In this document: piece by piece, positions 12,796 to 21,753 of the stretch
Layout: every line of letters begins with the position of its first letter
How positions within the stretch are numbered: the first letter of the stretch is position 1
DNA from: Haliscomenobacter hydrossis DSM 1100
Lineage (GTDB): Bacteria; Bacteroidota; Bacteroidia; Chitinophagales; Saprospiraceae
NCBI RefSeq assembly: GCF_000212735.1
Contig: NC_015510.1
Span: 6,883,001-6,947,000, forward strand
Direction: 5' to 3'
Length of the DNA stretch: 64,000 nt
Position numbers and translations under genes: made by a program
The notes under the pieces: generated by a model
Told to the model about the DNA's origin: nothing
Seen by the model: only the letters and a program-made list of their open reading frames with translations
The model's database searches: none

Positions 12796-14376
12796 TTACG
12801 AACTACACGACAACATCGAGCACCCCACCTTATTCCGCGCCCATTCCGGCCGTTTCACAAACCATTTTTCTTCCATCTCCGGCTGCTCATCATAAGGCTT
12901 TTTCAGCAATTGGTAAAGTTCATCCACCAATTTGAAGTCCCCCAAATCGGCCTGATCGATGGCCAATTGAGCCATGTAATTGCGGAGTACATATTTGGGG
13001 TTGGCGTTGTTCATCACGGTACGACGTTCCTCATCGTTGGCCGTTTCGAGCTGGAGCCTTTGCAAGTAGTGGTCGAGCCAGTCCTCCCATTTTTGTTGCA
13101 AGGCCGCATTCAGGTCTTCGGGTTGGTACATGGCCGTTTGCAGGTGTTCGAAGAAGGTCTTGTTTGCGGGAAGACCACCATCTTTTTCCACTTTTGACAA
13201 GTTTCGGAAAAAAATGGTCATGTCCGTCTCGGTATAGGCCAATAGCTTTTCCAACTCCTCGGCCAGTTCAGCGTCACCTTCGTCAGGAGTCGCCAGACCG
13301 AGTTTGCGGCGCAGCATAGCCAGGTATTTTTTAGGGAATTTTAGTTGAAAGTCGGCTAGGGAGGCTTCCAAAAGTACAGTGTCTTTGACCAACGGCATCA
13401 GTGCATTGGCCAATTGCACCAAGTTCCATAGGGCGACGCCCGGTTGCTGGCCGTAGCGGTAGCGGCGTTGGGACCGATCAGTGGTATTGGGCGTCCAGTC
13501 TGGTTCGTAACCTTCCAGCCAGCCGTAAGGGCCATAGTCTATGGTCAACCCGAGGATGGACAGGTTATCGGTATTCATCACGCCGTGCACAAAGCCAACT
13601 CGTTGCCATTCGATGACAAGGTCGAGAGTGCGTTGCGATACTTCCTTGAAAAATTCGGCATACGCCTCGGGCGTACCAGGCTCGATGTGCGGGAAAAAAT
13701 GGCGAATTGTATAGTCTGTCAAACTTCGCAAGGTCGAGACTTCATCACGAGCAGTGAAAATTTGAAAATTCCCGAAGCGGATGAAACTCGGCGCTACCCG
13801 GCACACCACAGCCCCTTTTTCATAGGCAGTATTGCCATTGTAGAGCATGTCCCGCATTACTTGATCGCCAGTGAGCACCAGGGAAAGCGAGCGGGTGGTG
13901 GGTACGCCCAGGTGGTACATGGCCTCACTACACAGGTGCTCGCGGATGGAGGAGCGCAGTACGGCCAGGCCATCAGCAGTACGGGAATAAGGGGTTTCGC
14001 CTGCGCCTTTCAGTTGTAAGGCCCAGCGTTGGCCTTCATGGACGACCTCGGTCAGGTTGATCGCCCGGCCGTCGCCCAATTGGCCGGCCCAACTGCCAAA
14101 TTGATGCCCACCATAACACATGGCGTAGGGGCTGGTGCCTTCCAGCGTGGTCGCGCCTGAGAAGATGCTCAGAAACTCTTCTGATTGGGTATCACCTGCT
14201 GCTAGTCCAATTGCTTCAGCCATTTCTTGGGAAGCATGGACCAAAACCGGATTGGAGGGCTGTCGGGGGGTGACATAGGAAAAACAAGCACCTCTTACCT
14301 GGCGACGGGTATTGCTCAAATTCGGGTCGGCAGGCAACTCCTGATTGAAGGTATCTTGTATATTGAGTTTGTTCAT
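12796..14376 (-). CDS. selO: SelO (YdiU/UPF0061) family protein adenylyltransferase
   Basis: The start is placed at the ATG 14374-14376 (MNKLNIQDTFNQ), giving 526 residues, close to the usual bacterial length. SelO is a pseudokinase-fold enzyme that transfers AMP to Ser/Thr/Tyr of target proteins, linked to redox stress. Conserved family blocks are present: YGGHQFGSWAGQLGDGRA, LQLKGAGETPYSRTADG, HGVMNTDNLSILGLTIDYGPYGW. The C-terminus CSMLSCSS keeps the conserved CSS tail with Cys where vertebrate SelO has selenocysteine. It is monocistronic, flanked upstream by the 41-bp palindrome and downstream by the repeat region. Confidence 0.93.
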   Translation of the reverse strand: MNKLNIQDTFNQELPADPNLSNTRRQVRGACFSYVTPRQPSNPVLVHASQEMAEAIGLAAGDTQSEEFLSIFSGATTLEGTSPYAMCYGGHQFGSWAGQLGDGRAINLTEVVHEGQRWALQLKGAGETPYSRTADGLAVLRSSIREHLCSEAMYHLGVPTTRSLSLVLTGDQVMRDMLYNGNTAYEKGAVVCRVAPSFIRFGNFQIFTARDEVSTLRSLTDYTIRHFFPHIEPGTPEAYAEFFKEVSQRTLDLVIEWQRVGFVHGVMNTDNLSILGLTIDYGPYGWLEGYEPDWTPNTTDRSQRRYRYGQQPGVALWNLVQLANALMPLVKDTVLLEASLADFQLKFPKKYLAMLRRKLGLATPDEGDAELAEELEKLLAYTETDMTIFFRNLSKVEKDGGLPANKTFFEHLQTAMYQPEDLNAALQQKWEDWLDHYLQRLQLETANDEERRTVMNNANPKYVLRNYMAQLAIDQADLGDFKLVDELYQLLKKPYDEQPEMEEKWFVKRPEWARNKVGCSMLSCSS

Positions 14377-14520
14377 TGCAATTTTTGTAAAAAACGCTCC
14401 AGTCCAAAGGTTGTTCAATCGAGGAGAATCACAAAATAATTTAGCCCCGCTGGCATAAGTCTTTCCCATTAACACTCAAAGCACAACGCTGGTGCAGGAC
14501 CATGGACTGGCGTGTATTTT

Positions 14521-14618
14521 TTAGCACAAAGGACACAAAGAAAAGCACAAAGGGCACAAAGCGATACAATGTCATTCCTTTGTGCCCTTTGTGCTTTTCT
14601 TTGTGTCCTTTGTGCTAA
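14521..14618. repeat. Perfect 41-bp-arm palindrome of CACAAAG units
   Basis: The arms 14521-14561 and 14578-14618 are exact complements over 41 bp with a 16-base loop. Each arm is composed of (G)CACAAAG(G) units, the same vocabulary as 2908-3006. It lies between the 3' end of the HEAT-DUF1080 gene and the start of selO. Confidence 0.88.
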
Positions 14619-14640
14619 TTTAATTTTGTCAAATTAGCGT

Positions 14641-17529
14641 TTATTTGGCCATGTCCTTGATCCGAATATTCCGGAACTTCAGCACCGAGCCATGCCCCAA
14701 AAAGCCGATATGCCCTTTGTTGCGGTTCAATCCAGGGTGCTCTTTGTGGTCCAGCGTCCCATTTTTAGACGCTTCTTTCATGTCGCCCTCCAAAATCACC
14801 GTACCGTTGAGGGTCACGCGGATGAAGTTGCCTTTGACGTACACTTCTTCCTGGTTCCACTCGCCAACGGGTTTGAGAAAATCGCGTTTGGCGGGCATGA
14901 CGCCGTATACCGATCCGTGGTATTGGTACTGTTCCAGTTTGGCATAAATCGGGGAAGTGTTGTCCAGAATCTGGATTTCTTTGCCCACGTAGGCGGCATC
15001 ACCTTCCAGTGGCGCGTGGATGCCCAAACCGTTGTTGGCGCCAGGTGTCAATTGAAACTCGAAGCGGAAGATGAAATCTGAATATTCATTGGCGGTGTAC
15101 AAGTTGCCCCGGTTTTGGGTAGCGGTTGGATAAATGGCGATGTTGTTGTCTTCCACCACGTAATCTGTTTTGTTGCCCACCCAACTGCTGAGGTCTTTGC
15201 CGTTGAACAAAATTTCAAAACCTTCCTGTTGTTCGGCTGCGGTCAGCACGTAGGGTTTGCTGACCTCGATGCTGGAGGCGGGCAAGGTAGCCAGGTAAGT
15301 CTCGATGTCGATGCGCTCGTACTGGCTATCGGGGCCGCTGAGGGTGGTACGGGCGCGTTCGAGGGCGCTGCGTACGGTGCTGCCCGTAAGGCCCGGTTTG
15401 GCATCGGCGGTGGGTAGGGCAATCTGCATGATCGAGCGACTCACGGTGGCGCTCAAGTCTGGATTGTCGTGGAAACGATTCACCGACATCAAGGCTGGCA
15501 AACCCCGCAAGCGTCCCATGCTGCGAATCACCGCGATTTTATCTGCTTTGGTACTGGCACTGAGCATGGCATCTTGCAAGAGTGCCAATTTTTGCTCATC
15601 CGACCAGCTCGCTTTGTTGATTTGGGCGATGATGGCGGTAAAGGCACGATCGTGGTAGCTGGACAGGGCCGGATTTTGCCGAATCTTGAGCAAAGGACGT
15701 ACCGCCTCGCTGTTGTTCCAACTGCTCAGTGCTGTAAATGCGGCTTCTTTTTCCTTACCCGTTCCTTGCTCAAAGCTGTTGCTGGCTTTTTCCAATGCGC
15801 CTTTGTCGTCCATGTAAGCCAAAATCGGCAACATTTTGACCTTGTCACGCTGGTACGCTTCGTTGATCAGGTTGCTGACATTGGCATCCAATGCGGGGAT
15901 GATTGCCGCCTGAATCGCTTTGATCTCGGCTTCTTTTTCGGTGCCAAAAAGCATGGTTAGGAGTTCGGGCATTTTTTTGCTGGAAGCCAGATTGGGTAGG
16001 GCTTGAAAAGCTGCGTTTTGTACCGTTGCTTCAGTGGATTTACAAAGTGCAGCCACCTCGTCGAAATGTGCAACTGCCCGGCGCTCGGCCAGCACCTGAA
16101 TCAGTACAACTTTGGCGCTTGGAGAAGCTGCCCCCAATTTTGCAGCCAGCAAACTGACATTGTCCTTATCGATCAATTGCAACAAGGCCATTTGGGCCGA
16201 TTTGACTTCGGGTTCATCGGCGGCTTTTAGCAAATAATCCAGCAGATTACTGGCATATTTTTTGTTTTTGCTGCGGGCAATGGCCGCTGCTGCAACAGCG
16301 CGAATGGCGGATTCATTTGAATTCAAGGCGGGCAAAAGCTGTTTTTCAATAAAAACAGCATCCGTTGATGAAGCAGCCAGCATGGCCAAAATGTCGGCTT
16401 TGACTGCCCCTTTTTCCAGCTTGTAGGCGTTTTCCCATTGCAGTTTTACCGCTGGATTTTTTAAACCCGTCGCTGCAATTTTCAGCACTTCCCGGCGGTA
16501 AGTATCATCAAAACGTTTGAGTTCGGCGATTTGGGTTTTGCTGGCGGTAGCCACATTGGTCCAGGCCAGGCCTTTTAAGGCCGCAAGGCGGAAATGCTGC
16601 TGGGTTGCGGCAGTAGTACCCGCCAAGATACCCAGACTGAGTTTGCTGACCAGAGCCGTATTGCGGTTGACCTGCAACTGGTGCAAGTACTCCACCAGGG
16701 CATTGCTGGCCTCCGTGGGGTCATTTTTGAATCCCGTTGTTTTGGCTTTGTTAAAAAGGGTCGTGTAGCTGGCGGCATCGCCCATCAAGGCCAAGGCCCA
16801 AAGCGCCTGCTTTTGCAAACCAACATCACTGCTGGAAGCAAAAGGCAAAATAGCAGGAATGGCCGCTTTGTGCTTGAGCTCTCCCAAGGCTTCGATCAGG
16901 CGGTTTTGTACTACAGGACTTGCACCTTTGAGTGCGGTCATTAAAGACAAACGCGCCTCGGGCGTGCCGAGGGTGACCAACGCCGCAATGGCTGGGGCGT
17001 ACAAATCCGGGTTGGAGAGGTAAGCGCTTAAAGGCTTTACCCCAGCATTGCTCCCGACCAATTGGATATTGCTGATGAAGTAAGCTTTTACCTCGGTATC
17101 GCTGGCTTTACCCAGGGCCTGGAGGTAAACTTTTTCGATCAGCGCCTTATCCACTGCGGTTTTGGCGTAGTGCGTCAGCAAAGAAACGGCGTAGCGTGGG
17201 GCTACTCCGGCGGCACTGCCGTTGGGTACAACTTGCTCGCAGACCATCGCTAGCCCTGCTTCACCCGTGCTCAGCAACTCAGCAAAGGCGCGCTCCGCGT
17301 CGGGGTTGCTGTTGGTGGGGAGGGTAGCGAGGACATCGGCAATTTTGGTTTTGGCGGTACGTTGGTCTTGGGCGTTTAGGGATAAAGCGCTGAAAAAAAG
17401 AGTGATGATCAGTAGCCCTGCTTTTTTTGCCCACGAATAAATTCGTGGGGTAGAGGATAGGTGTGCCTGCCCACGAATAAATTCGTGGGTTGCGGGGTTG
17501 GCGGAAAAAGATGAAGTATATGGTCTCAT
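14641..17529 (-). CDS. HEAT-repeat protein with C-terminal DUF1080 (3-keto-glycoside hydrolase-like) domain
   Basis: 962 residues. After an unusual 35-residue N-terminal extension comes a hydrophobic signal segment (KAGLLIITLFFSALSLNAQ). Residues about 80-740 are alpha-alpha HEAT-like repeats rich in Ala/Leu. The last 190 residues are a DUF1080 concanavalin-like domain (GFEILFNGKDLSSWVG, GLGIHAPLEGDAAYVG, HIGFLGHGSVLKFRNIRIKD). DUF1080 enzymes act on 3-keto-glycosides, and the gene starts 19 bases after a Gfo/Idh oxidoreductase gene that could supply the oxidised substrate. The extension is encoded by two copies of a 20-bp palindrome (17430-17489). No alternative Met start exists between it and the signal segment. 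Confidence 0.85.
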   Translation of the reverse strand: MRPYTSSFSANPATHEFIRGQAHLSSTPRIYSWAKKAGLLIITLFFSALSLNAQDQRTAKTKIADVLATLPTNSNPDAERAFAELLSTGEAGLAMVCEQVVPNGSAAGVAPRYAVSLLTHYAKTAVDKALIEKVYLQALGKASDTEVKAYFISNIQLVGSNAGVKPLSAYLSNPDLYAPAIAALVTLGTPEARLSLMTALKGASPVVQNRLIEALGELKHKAAIPAILPFASSSDVGLQKQALWALALMGDAASYTTLFNKAKTTGFKNDPTEASNALVEYLHQLQVNRNTALVSKLSLGILAGTTAATQQHFRLAALKGLAWTNVATASKTQIAELKRFDDTYRREVLKIAATGLKNPAVKLQWENAYKLEKGAVKADILAMLAASSTDAVFIEKQLLPALNSNESAIRAVAAAAIARSKNKKYASNLLDYLLKAADEPEVKSAQMALLQLIDKDNVSLLAAKLGAASPSAKVVLIQVLAERRAVAHFDEVAALCKSTEATVQNAAFQALPNLASSKKMPELLTMLFGTEKEAEIKAIQAAIIPALDANVSNLINEAYQRDKVKMLPILAYMDDKGALEKASNSFEQGTGKEKEAAFTALSSWNNSEAVRPLLKIRQNPALSSYHDRAFTAIIAQINKASWSDEQKLALLQDAMLSASTKADKIAVIRSMGRLRGLPALMSVNRFHDNPDLSATVSRSIMQIALPTADAKPGLTGSTVRSALERARTTLSGPDSQYERIDIETYLATLPASSIEVSKPYVLTAAEQQEGFEILFNGKDLSSWVGNKTDYVVEDNNIAIYPTATQNRGNLYTANEYSDFIFRFEFQLTPGANNGLGIHAPLEGDAAYVGKEIQILDNTSPIYAKLEQYQYHGSVYGVMPAKRDFLKPVGEWNQEEVYVKGNFIRVTLNGTVILEGDMKEASKNGTLDHKEHPGLNRNKGHIGFLGHGSVLKFRNIRIKDMAK
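17430..17489. repeat. Two copies of a 20-bp palindrome inside a coding N-terminus
   Basis: CCCACGAATAAATTCGTGGG occurs at 17430-17449 and 17470-17489. Each copy is a perfect 9-bp-arm inverted repeat around AA. Both copies lie in the reading frame of the HEAT-DUF1080 gene, just before its signal-peptide core. The two copies are translated in different frames, giving HEFIRG and RIYSWA. Confidence 0.85.
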
Positions 17530-17548
17530 TGTTGGTTTTTGGTCGTGA

Positions 17549-18826
17549 TTAAATTTTCCAAGGCCCTCTCATCGGCTGATTGATCAGGCGGTTGGCGGCT
17601 TCATCGTTGATGAACTCCTGTTTGACAGGGTCAAAATTGAGGGAGCGGCCCAATTGCAGGGCAATTTTTCCCATGTTGACCACGGTACAAGAGCGGTGTC
17701 CGTTCAGCTCATTGAGGCCAAACTTTTGCCGACTTTTGACCGACTCACTGAAGCTGGTGACTTGTGGCGCTGGATCGGGGAAGGTATCGATCAGGGGCAA
17801 AATATTGGGGATGGTCGACTTGAAACCCCGGTAAATTTTACCTTTGGGTCCTTCGATGTAGGCCGCGTTGGTGTCTTTGTTTTCGCCATCCAGAATGATC
17901 TTGCAGCCATCTGCGTAGGTGAACTCAATGCGGCGCCAGGTGCCTACGGCATCGTCGTGCTGTTGGGGGCAGTCGATATCGACCCGGATGGGGCTGGTGT
18001 CGTCTTTGCCCAGAATGTATTGCACGGGGTCGATGTAATGTTGGCCCATATCGCCCAAGCCACCGCCATCGTAATCCCAGTAGCCTCGGAAGGTGCCGTG
18101 AACGCGGTGCGGATGGTAGGGTTTGAATTGGGCTGGCCCGAGCCACATGTCGTAGTCCAGTTCCTCCGGAACGGGGGTAGGCTCCAGGTTGGTTTTGCCC
18201 ACCCAGTAGAACTTCCAGTTGAAGCCAGTTACCCCGCTGATGTTGACGGTGAGCGGCCAACCGAGGATGCCACTTTCGACTACTTTTTTCAGGGGTTTTA
18301 CGGTGGTGTTCATGCCGTAAAAATTGTCGGTAAAGCGGAACCAGGTATTCAGGCGGAACATCCGTCCGTATTGCTCCATCGCTTCAACTACCCGTTTGCC
18401 TTCGCCGATGGTGCGGGTCATGGGTTTTTCACACCAGACGTCCTTGCCCGCCTGCGCGGCCATGACCGACATCACGCCGTGCCAATGCGGGGGCGTGGCG
18501 ATGTGTACAATATCGATATCGGGTTGCGCCAGCAAGTCCCGAAAATCAGCATAACCCCGGGCTTGTCCCCCCGACTGGTCGATGGCTTCTTTGAGGTGTT
18601 TTTTGTCGACATCACAAACAGCTACTAGTTTGGTGCCTTCGTAACCAAAATGGCCGCGGCCCATGCCGCCTACCCCGATGATGCCCTTGGTCAGGGTATC
18701 GCTGGGGGCTAAAAATCCCTTGCCCAATACGTGGCGGGGTACAATGGTGAATGCGCCGAGCGCCAGTGCCGAATTTTTGACAAAATTCCGACGAGAATGG
18801 CTGATCGCGTTTTTGTTTTTTGACAT
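17549..18826 (-). CDS. Gfo/Idh/MocA oxidoreductase, Tat-exported
   Basis: 425 residues. The N-terminus carries a twin-arginine signal (SRRNFVKNSALALGAF). The Rossmann fold starts with GIIGVGGMGRGHFG; the family motif EKPMTRTIGEGKRVVEA provides the catalytic-region Lys-Pro, and WDYDGGGLGDMGQHYIDPVQYIL is the typical substrate-domain block. These NAD(P)-dependent enzymes oxidise sugars or glycosides; exported members paired with DUF1080 proteins are linked to 3-keto-glycoside chemistry. It is the first gene of a two-gene unit with the HEAT-DUF1080 gene. The substrate is unknown. Confidence 0.92.
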   Translation of the reverse strand: MSKNKNAISHSRRNFVKNSALALGAFTIVPRHVLGKGFLAPSDTLTKGIIGVGGMGRGHFGYEGTKLVAVCDVDKKHLKEAIDQSGGQARGYADFRDLLAQPDIDIVHIATPPHWHGVMSVMAAQAGKDVWCEKPMTRTIGEGKRVVEAMEQYGRMFRLNTWFRFTDNFYGMNTTVKPLKKVVESGILGWPLTVNISGVTGFNWKFYWVGKTNLEPTPVPEELDYDMWLGPAQFKPYHPHRVHGTFRGYWDYDGGGLGDMGQHYIDPVQYILGKDDTSPIRVDIDCPQQHDDAVGTWRRIEFTYADGCKIILDGENKDTNAAYIEGPKGKIYRGFKSTIPNILPLIDTFPDPAPQVTSFSESVKSRQKFGLNELNGHRSCTVVNMGKIALQLGRSLNFDPVKQEFINDEAANRLINQPMRGPWKI

Positions 18827-18946
18827 GCTTGATCTTTTAAGGATAGGGAAAGATAGGCAGGATTTGGGAAATGGGGGCTGAAAAAAAGCGACGGAAATTC
18901 AAATTTTCACGTTGACTCACTTAACCCCAATTTTACACCTCCAATT

Positions 18947-19083
18947 TAAAACCCCCTTCTGAAAGTTTCAGACTTTCGGAAGGTTCAGGTTTGTAGGATT
19001 TTGCGCTGCGTTGAACAGCTTACCGTTGAGGAACCCTCCGAAAGTCTTGAAACTTTCGGAGGGGGATTTTAGATTTTTGGGAA
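18947..19083. repeat. 137-bp repeat unit, copy A
   Basis: This unit matches 19919-20055 at 134 of 137 positions in the same orientation. Each copy is itself a hairpin: arms of about 35 bp (CTTTCGGA-rich) enclose a loop of about 45 bases. Copies A and B flank the lipoprotein gene on both sides. Confidence 0.9.
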
Positions 19084-19116
19084 CAGGTAGAACCTTTTGT
19101 TCCACAAAGGATTGAT

Positions 19117-19815
19117 TTATTTTGGGAAAATAACTTGATAACTTTCTCGAATGATTTCATCAGTTTCTGTACTTATTAAAGAAGCGAACAAATGCAAAGA
19201 ATTTTTTTTGAAAAGGACGCTGTCCAGGCAATCGATTTCTTCAATGATTTTGCAAATATTCTTAAAATGGACGAGTTTTTGAGTATTGGTATTTAGATCG
19301 AAAACAGCTACGTCAAAAGATTCCATTCCGTAGCTCATCTCTGGAAGATAGACAACCCTTCCATATTTAATGCTAAAATCTGATACATAAGTAAAATCTA
19401 TAGCTTGAGGTTTTATACCTTTTGACAAAACCAGAACAGCCCAACAAGAGGTAGCACACCCGTGCTCTAAAAACAGATGGGTTTTATTTTCACCCGCATA
19501 TTGAGGAATGAAATAACTCCTCATTAGCAAAACGTCTTTATACTTAAAAATACCAATACGATCCCCTTTAGACCATTTGATGTACAAATCATTGTATCGT
19601 GTCGAATCATCTTTTACAAAATACTGAATCTTCCAGCCTCCAGCAGTGATGGTGTCTTTGGGGATAAACGCTAAGTGTGGATCTTTGTAGTCAATGGAAG
19701 TCAGCTTGCCAGAGTTTTTCCATTCTTTGGGCTTTGGCGCATAAGGTTTTTCTTTCTCCTGTTTACAAGCCCACACCAATGGGAAAAGGATCAATAGTAT
19801 CAGGATTTTATGCAT
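19117..19815 (-). CDS. Hypothetical lipoprotein
   Basis: 232 residues with a lipoprotein signal (MHKILILLILFPLVWAC), Cys 17 being the acylation site, followed by a lysine- and proline-rich linker. The body is beta-rich with many aromatic residues and no family I recognise. It is lower in GC than its neighbours. It is bracketed by the two 137-bp direct repeats, which may mark it as an inserted cassette. The function is unknown. Confidence 0.75.
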   Translation of the reverse strand: MHKILILLILFPLVWACKQEKEKPYAPKPKEWKNSGKLTSIDYKDPHLAFIPKDTITAGGWKIQYFVKDDSTRYNDLYIKWSKGDRIGIFKYKDVLLMRSYFIPQYAGENKTHLFLEHGCATSCWAVLVLSKGIKPQAIDFTYVSDFSIKYGRVVYLPEMSYGMESFDVAVFDLNTNTQKLVHFKNICKIIEEIDCLDSVLFKKNSLHLFASLISTETDEIIRESYQVIFPK

Positions 19816-19918
19816 TAAACTGTATGTTTGAATAGTAGAACGAAAGAATAACTATTGAATTTTAGCTACTTAAACCCCTCAATCGATTTTGCGATAACAT
19901 TTTGTGAAATGCAAAATC

Positions 19919-20055
19919 TAAAACCCCCTTCCGAAAGTTTCAGACTTTCGGAAGGTTCAGGTTTGTAGGATTTTGCGCTGCGTTGAACAGCTTACCGTTG
20001 AGGAACCCTCCGAAAGTCTTGAAACTTTCGGAGTGGGATTTCAGATTTTTGGGAA
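19919..20055. repeat. 137-bp repeat unit, copy B
   Basis: This is the second copy of the unit at 18947-19083, with three substitutions and the same orientation. It occupies much of the 342-bp gap between the divergent lipoprotein and FGE-like genes. Apart from this unit the gap shows no clear feature. Confidence 0.9.
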
Positions 20056-20157
20056 GGGCAAAAATGAAGGATTCCTTTAAATAAACTTCAATTTCATTGA
20101 ACGTTTCCTCCCTTCACGTGTAGACCCCTCGAATCCACTCATCAAATTTGTTTGACC

Positions 20158-21747
20158 ATGTTCAAAAATACCTTGTTAAATACCTTGTCTTACCTGTTTA
20201 TTCTGCTTGTATCGCCCATTTTTGCCTCTAGTGGCGACTACGAAAACCGCCTCCGCGCAGCCGAACTCGCTGGTGATCAAACCCAGGTCGCAGCCATTTG
20301 TAAAGAATGGTACCAGAGCGGCCAATATTCCCCCGGCGTGTTGAACTGGAATTACAACGCCCTGATGTCGGTAGAAAAAAACGCCCTGATTTTCACCCAA
20401 CAAGAAAGTGATACCTATCCCGCGCTACTGTTGCAAAACGCGCTGAATGTGCGTCCTGATGTCAAAGTTTTGGGCTTTCAATTGCTGGAAAATTCGGATT
20501 ATCGGAAGCAACTCATTCAATCCAAAAATCTGCACTGGATTGCGGTGGAAGGGAGTTTGCTGGATTTTTGGAACCAATTTTTGAGCCCGCGCAACCAACA
20601 GTTTTTTCAACAACTGCCTATTTATTTTGGGGTGATGACCAATAAAAATATGCTGGTGGCGGACAAAGCCAAGTTGTACCTGACCGGTTTGGTCCTCAAA
20701 TACAGCGTCCAGCCTTTTGACAATGTGGCGGTGTTGCGGCAAAACTACGAAGAACATTTCCGCACCGATTACCTGGAGTTCAACCTGGAACCCGAAAAAG
20801 ACCCGGCGCTGATTGCTCGGCTGAACCTGAATTACGTTCCGGCGCTGGTGTTGTTGCATCGGCATTATGCGGCAACTGGTGCGTTGAACAAAGCTGCAAA
20901 AGTACAAGCCTTGGCCTTACATGTGGCGCGCGCAGCAGAACGAGAAGCGGAAGTGAGCGCACTTTTTTTACCTGAAAAAACAAAAACGCCGATTGTTTCA
21001 GCCATTCCCGTCAAAAACCTGGACAAAGCCATGCGGGTGATTGCCCCTCGGCTATACGCAGCAGAAAGTGAAGTCACCAACGGGCAATACGCACTTTTTT
21101 TGCAAGATTTGCTCAAAAACAAGGATTTTGACCAAATTGCCGAATGTCGAAATTCACCGGTTGACTGGAAAGCACTATTGCCCGAAAACCTGCGCAATTT
21201 GCCCCAGGAACAAGTGTTTAAAAATGGCAATCCCGATGACCCGGAAAGCCCCGTGTACAACATCAGTCACGCCGCAGCCCAGCGTTACTGCACCTGGATC
21301 ACGCAGGTATACAACGCCTCGGCGGAAAAGAAAAAATTTAAAAAGGTCTTGTTTCGTTTACCTACGGCCAGCGAGTGGGAAAGTGCGGCAGCGGGAGGCC
21401 GGAACGATGCGGTCTTCCCCTGGGGAGGGCCATTTTCCCGCAATGCCAAAGGATGTTACCTGGGCAATTTTAAAGCCATAGAACCCTGTGGCGATTGCCC
21501 TGATCAGGGCGGAGAATCATTGGATGGCGGTTTTTTTAGTGTGCCTGCCAAATCTTATTTCCCCAATGATTTTGGTTTGTACTGCGTAGTGGGTAACGTA
21601 GCAGAGATGGTACAGGAATTTGGGATATGCAAAGGAGGCAGTTGGCAAGATCCTCCTTTACAGGCGCAAATCCAGACTACAAACACTTATACTCAAGCTC
21701 AGCCTCACTTGGGTTTTCGGGTATTTATGGAAGTCATCGAAGAATAA
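20158..21747 (+). CDS. FGE/SUMF1-fold protein, probably non-catalytic
   Basis: The ATG at 20158 is preferred over the TTG at 20152; 529 residues. It has a Sec-type signal (about 1-26), a helical N-terminal region to about residue 280, then an FGE-sulfatase domain: APRLYAAESEVTNGQYALFLQDL, AAQRYCTWITQVY, FRLPTASEWESAAAGG, VVGNVAEMVQEFG, KGGSWQD and the terminal HLGFRVFME. Formylglycine-generating enzymes need two cysteines shortly before the final GFR motif; none is present in that segment, so a binding or structural role is more likely, as in gliding-motility FGE-fold proteins. Six bases separate it from the sigma-factor gene, so they are co-transcribed. Confidence 0.82.
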   Translation: MFKNTLLNTLSYLFILLVSPIFASSGDYENRLRAAELAGDQTQVAAICKEWYQSGQYSPGVLNWNYNALMSVEKNALIFTQQESDTYPALLLQNALNVRPDVKVLGFQLLENSDYRKQLIQSKNLHWIAVEGSLLDFWNQFLSPRNQQFFQQLPIYFGVMTNKNMLVADKAKLYLTGLVLKYSVQPFDNVAVLRQNYEEHFRTDYLEFNLEPEKDPALIARLNLNYVPALVLLHRHYAATGALNKAAKVQALALHVARAAEREAEVSALFLPEKTKTPIVSAIPVKNLDKAMRVIAPRLYAAESEVTNGQYALFLQDLLKNKDFDQIAECRNSPVDWKALLPENLRNLPQEQVFKNGNPDDPESPVYNISHAAAQRYCTWITQVYNASAEKKKFKKVLFRLPTASEWESAAAGGRNDAVFPWGGPFSRNAKGCYLGNFKAIEPCGDCPDQGGESLDGGFFSVPAKSYFPNDFGLYCVVGNVAEMVQEFGICKGGSWQDPPLQAQIQTTNTYTQAQPHLGFRVFMEVIEE

Positions 21748-21753
21748 CGGCAA

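Noticed and set aside
12796-14376. Selenocysteine-encoding SelO
   Set aside because: The C-terminal CSS tail uses a Cys codon and the gene ends with an ordinary stop; no recoding is needed.
17654-18628. 324-codon frame opposite the Gfo/Idh gene
   Set aside because: Shadow of a gene with complete family motifs; no signal of its own.
20158-21747. Diversity-generating retroelement target (FGE-fold proteins can be variable proteins)
   Set aside because: No reverse transcriptase gene and no template/variable repeat pair was seen near the C-terminal coding region.
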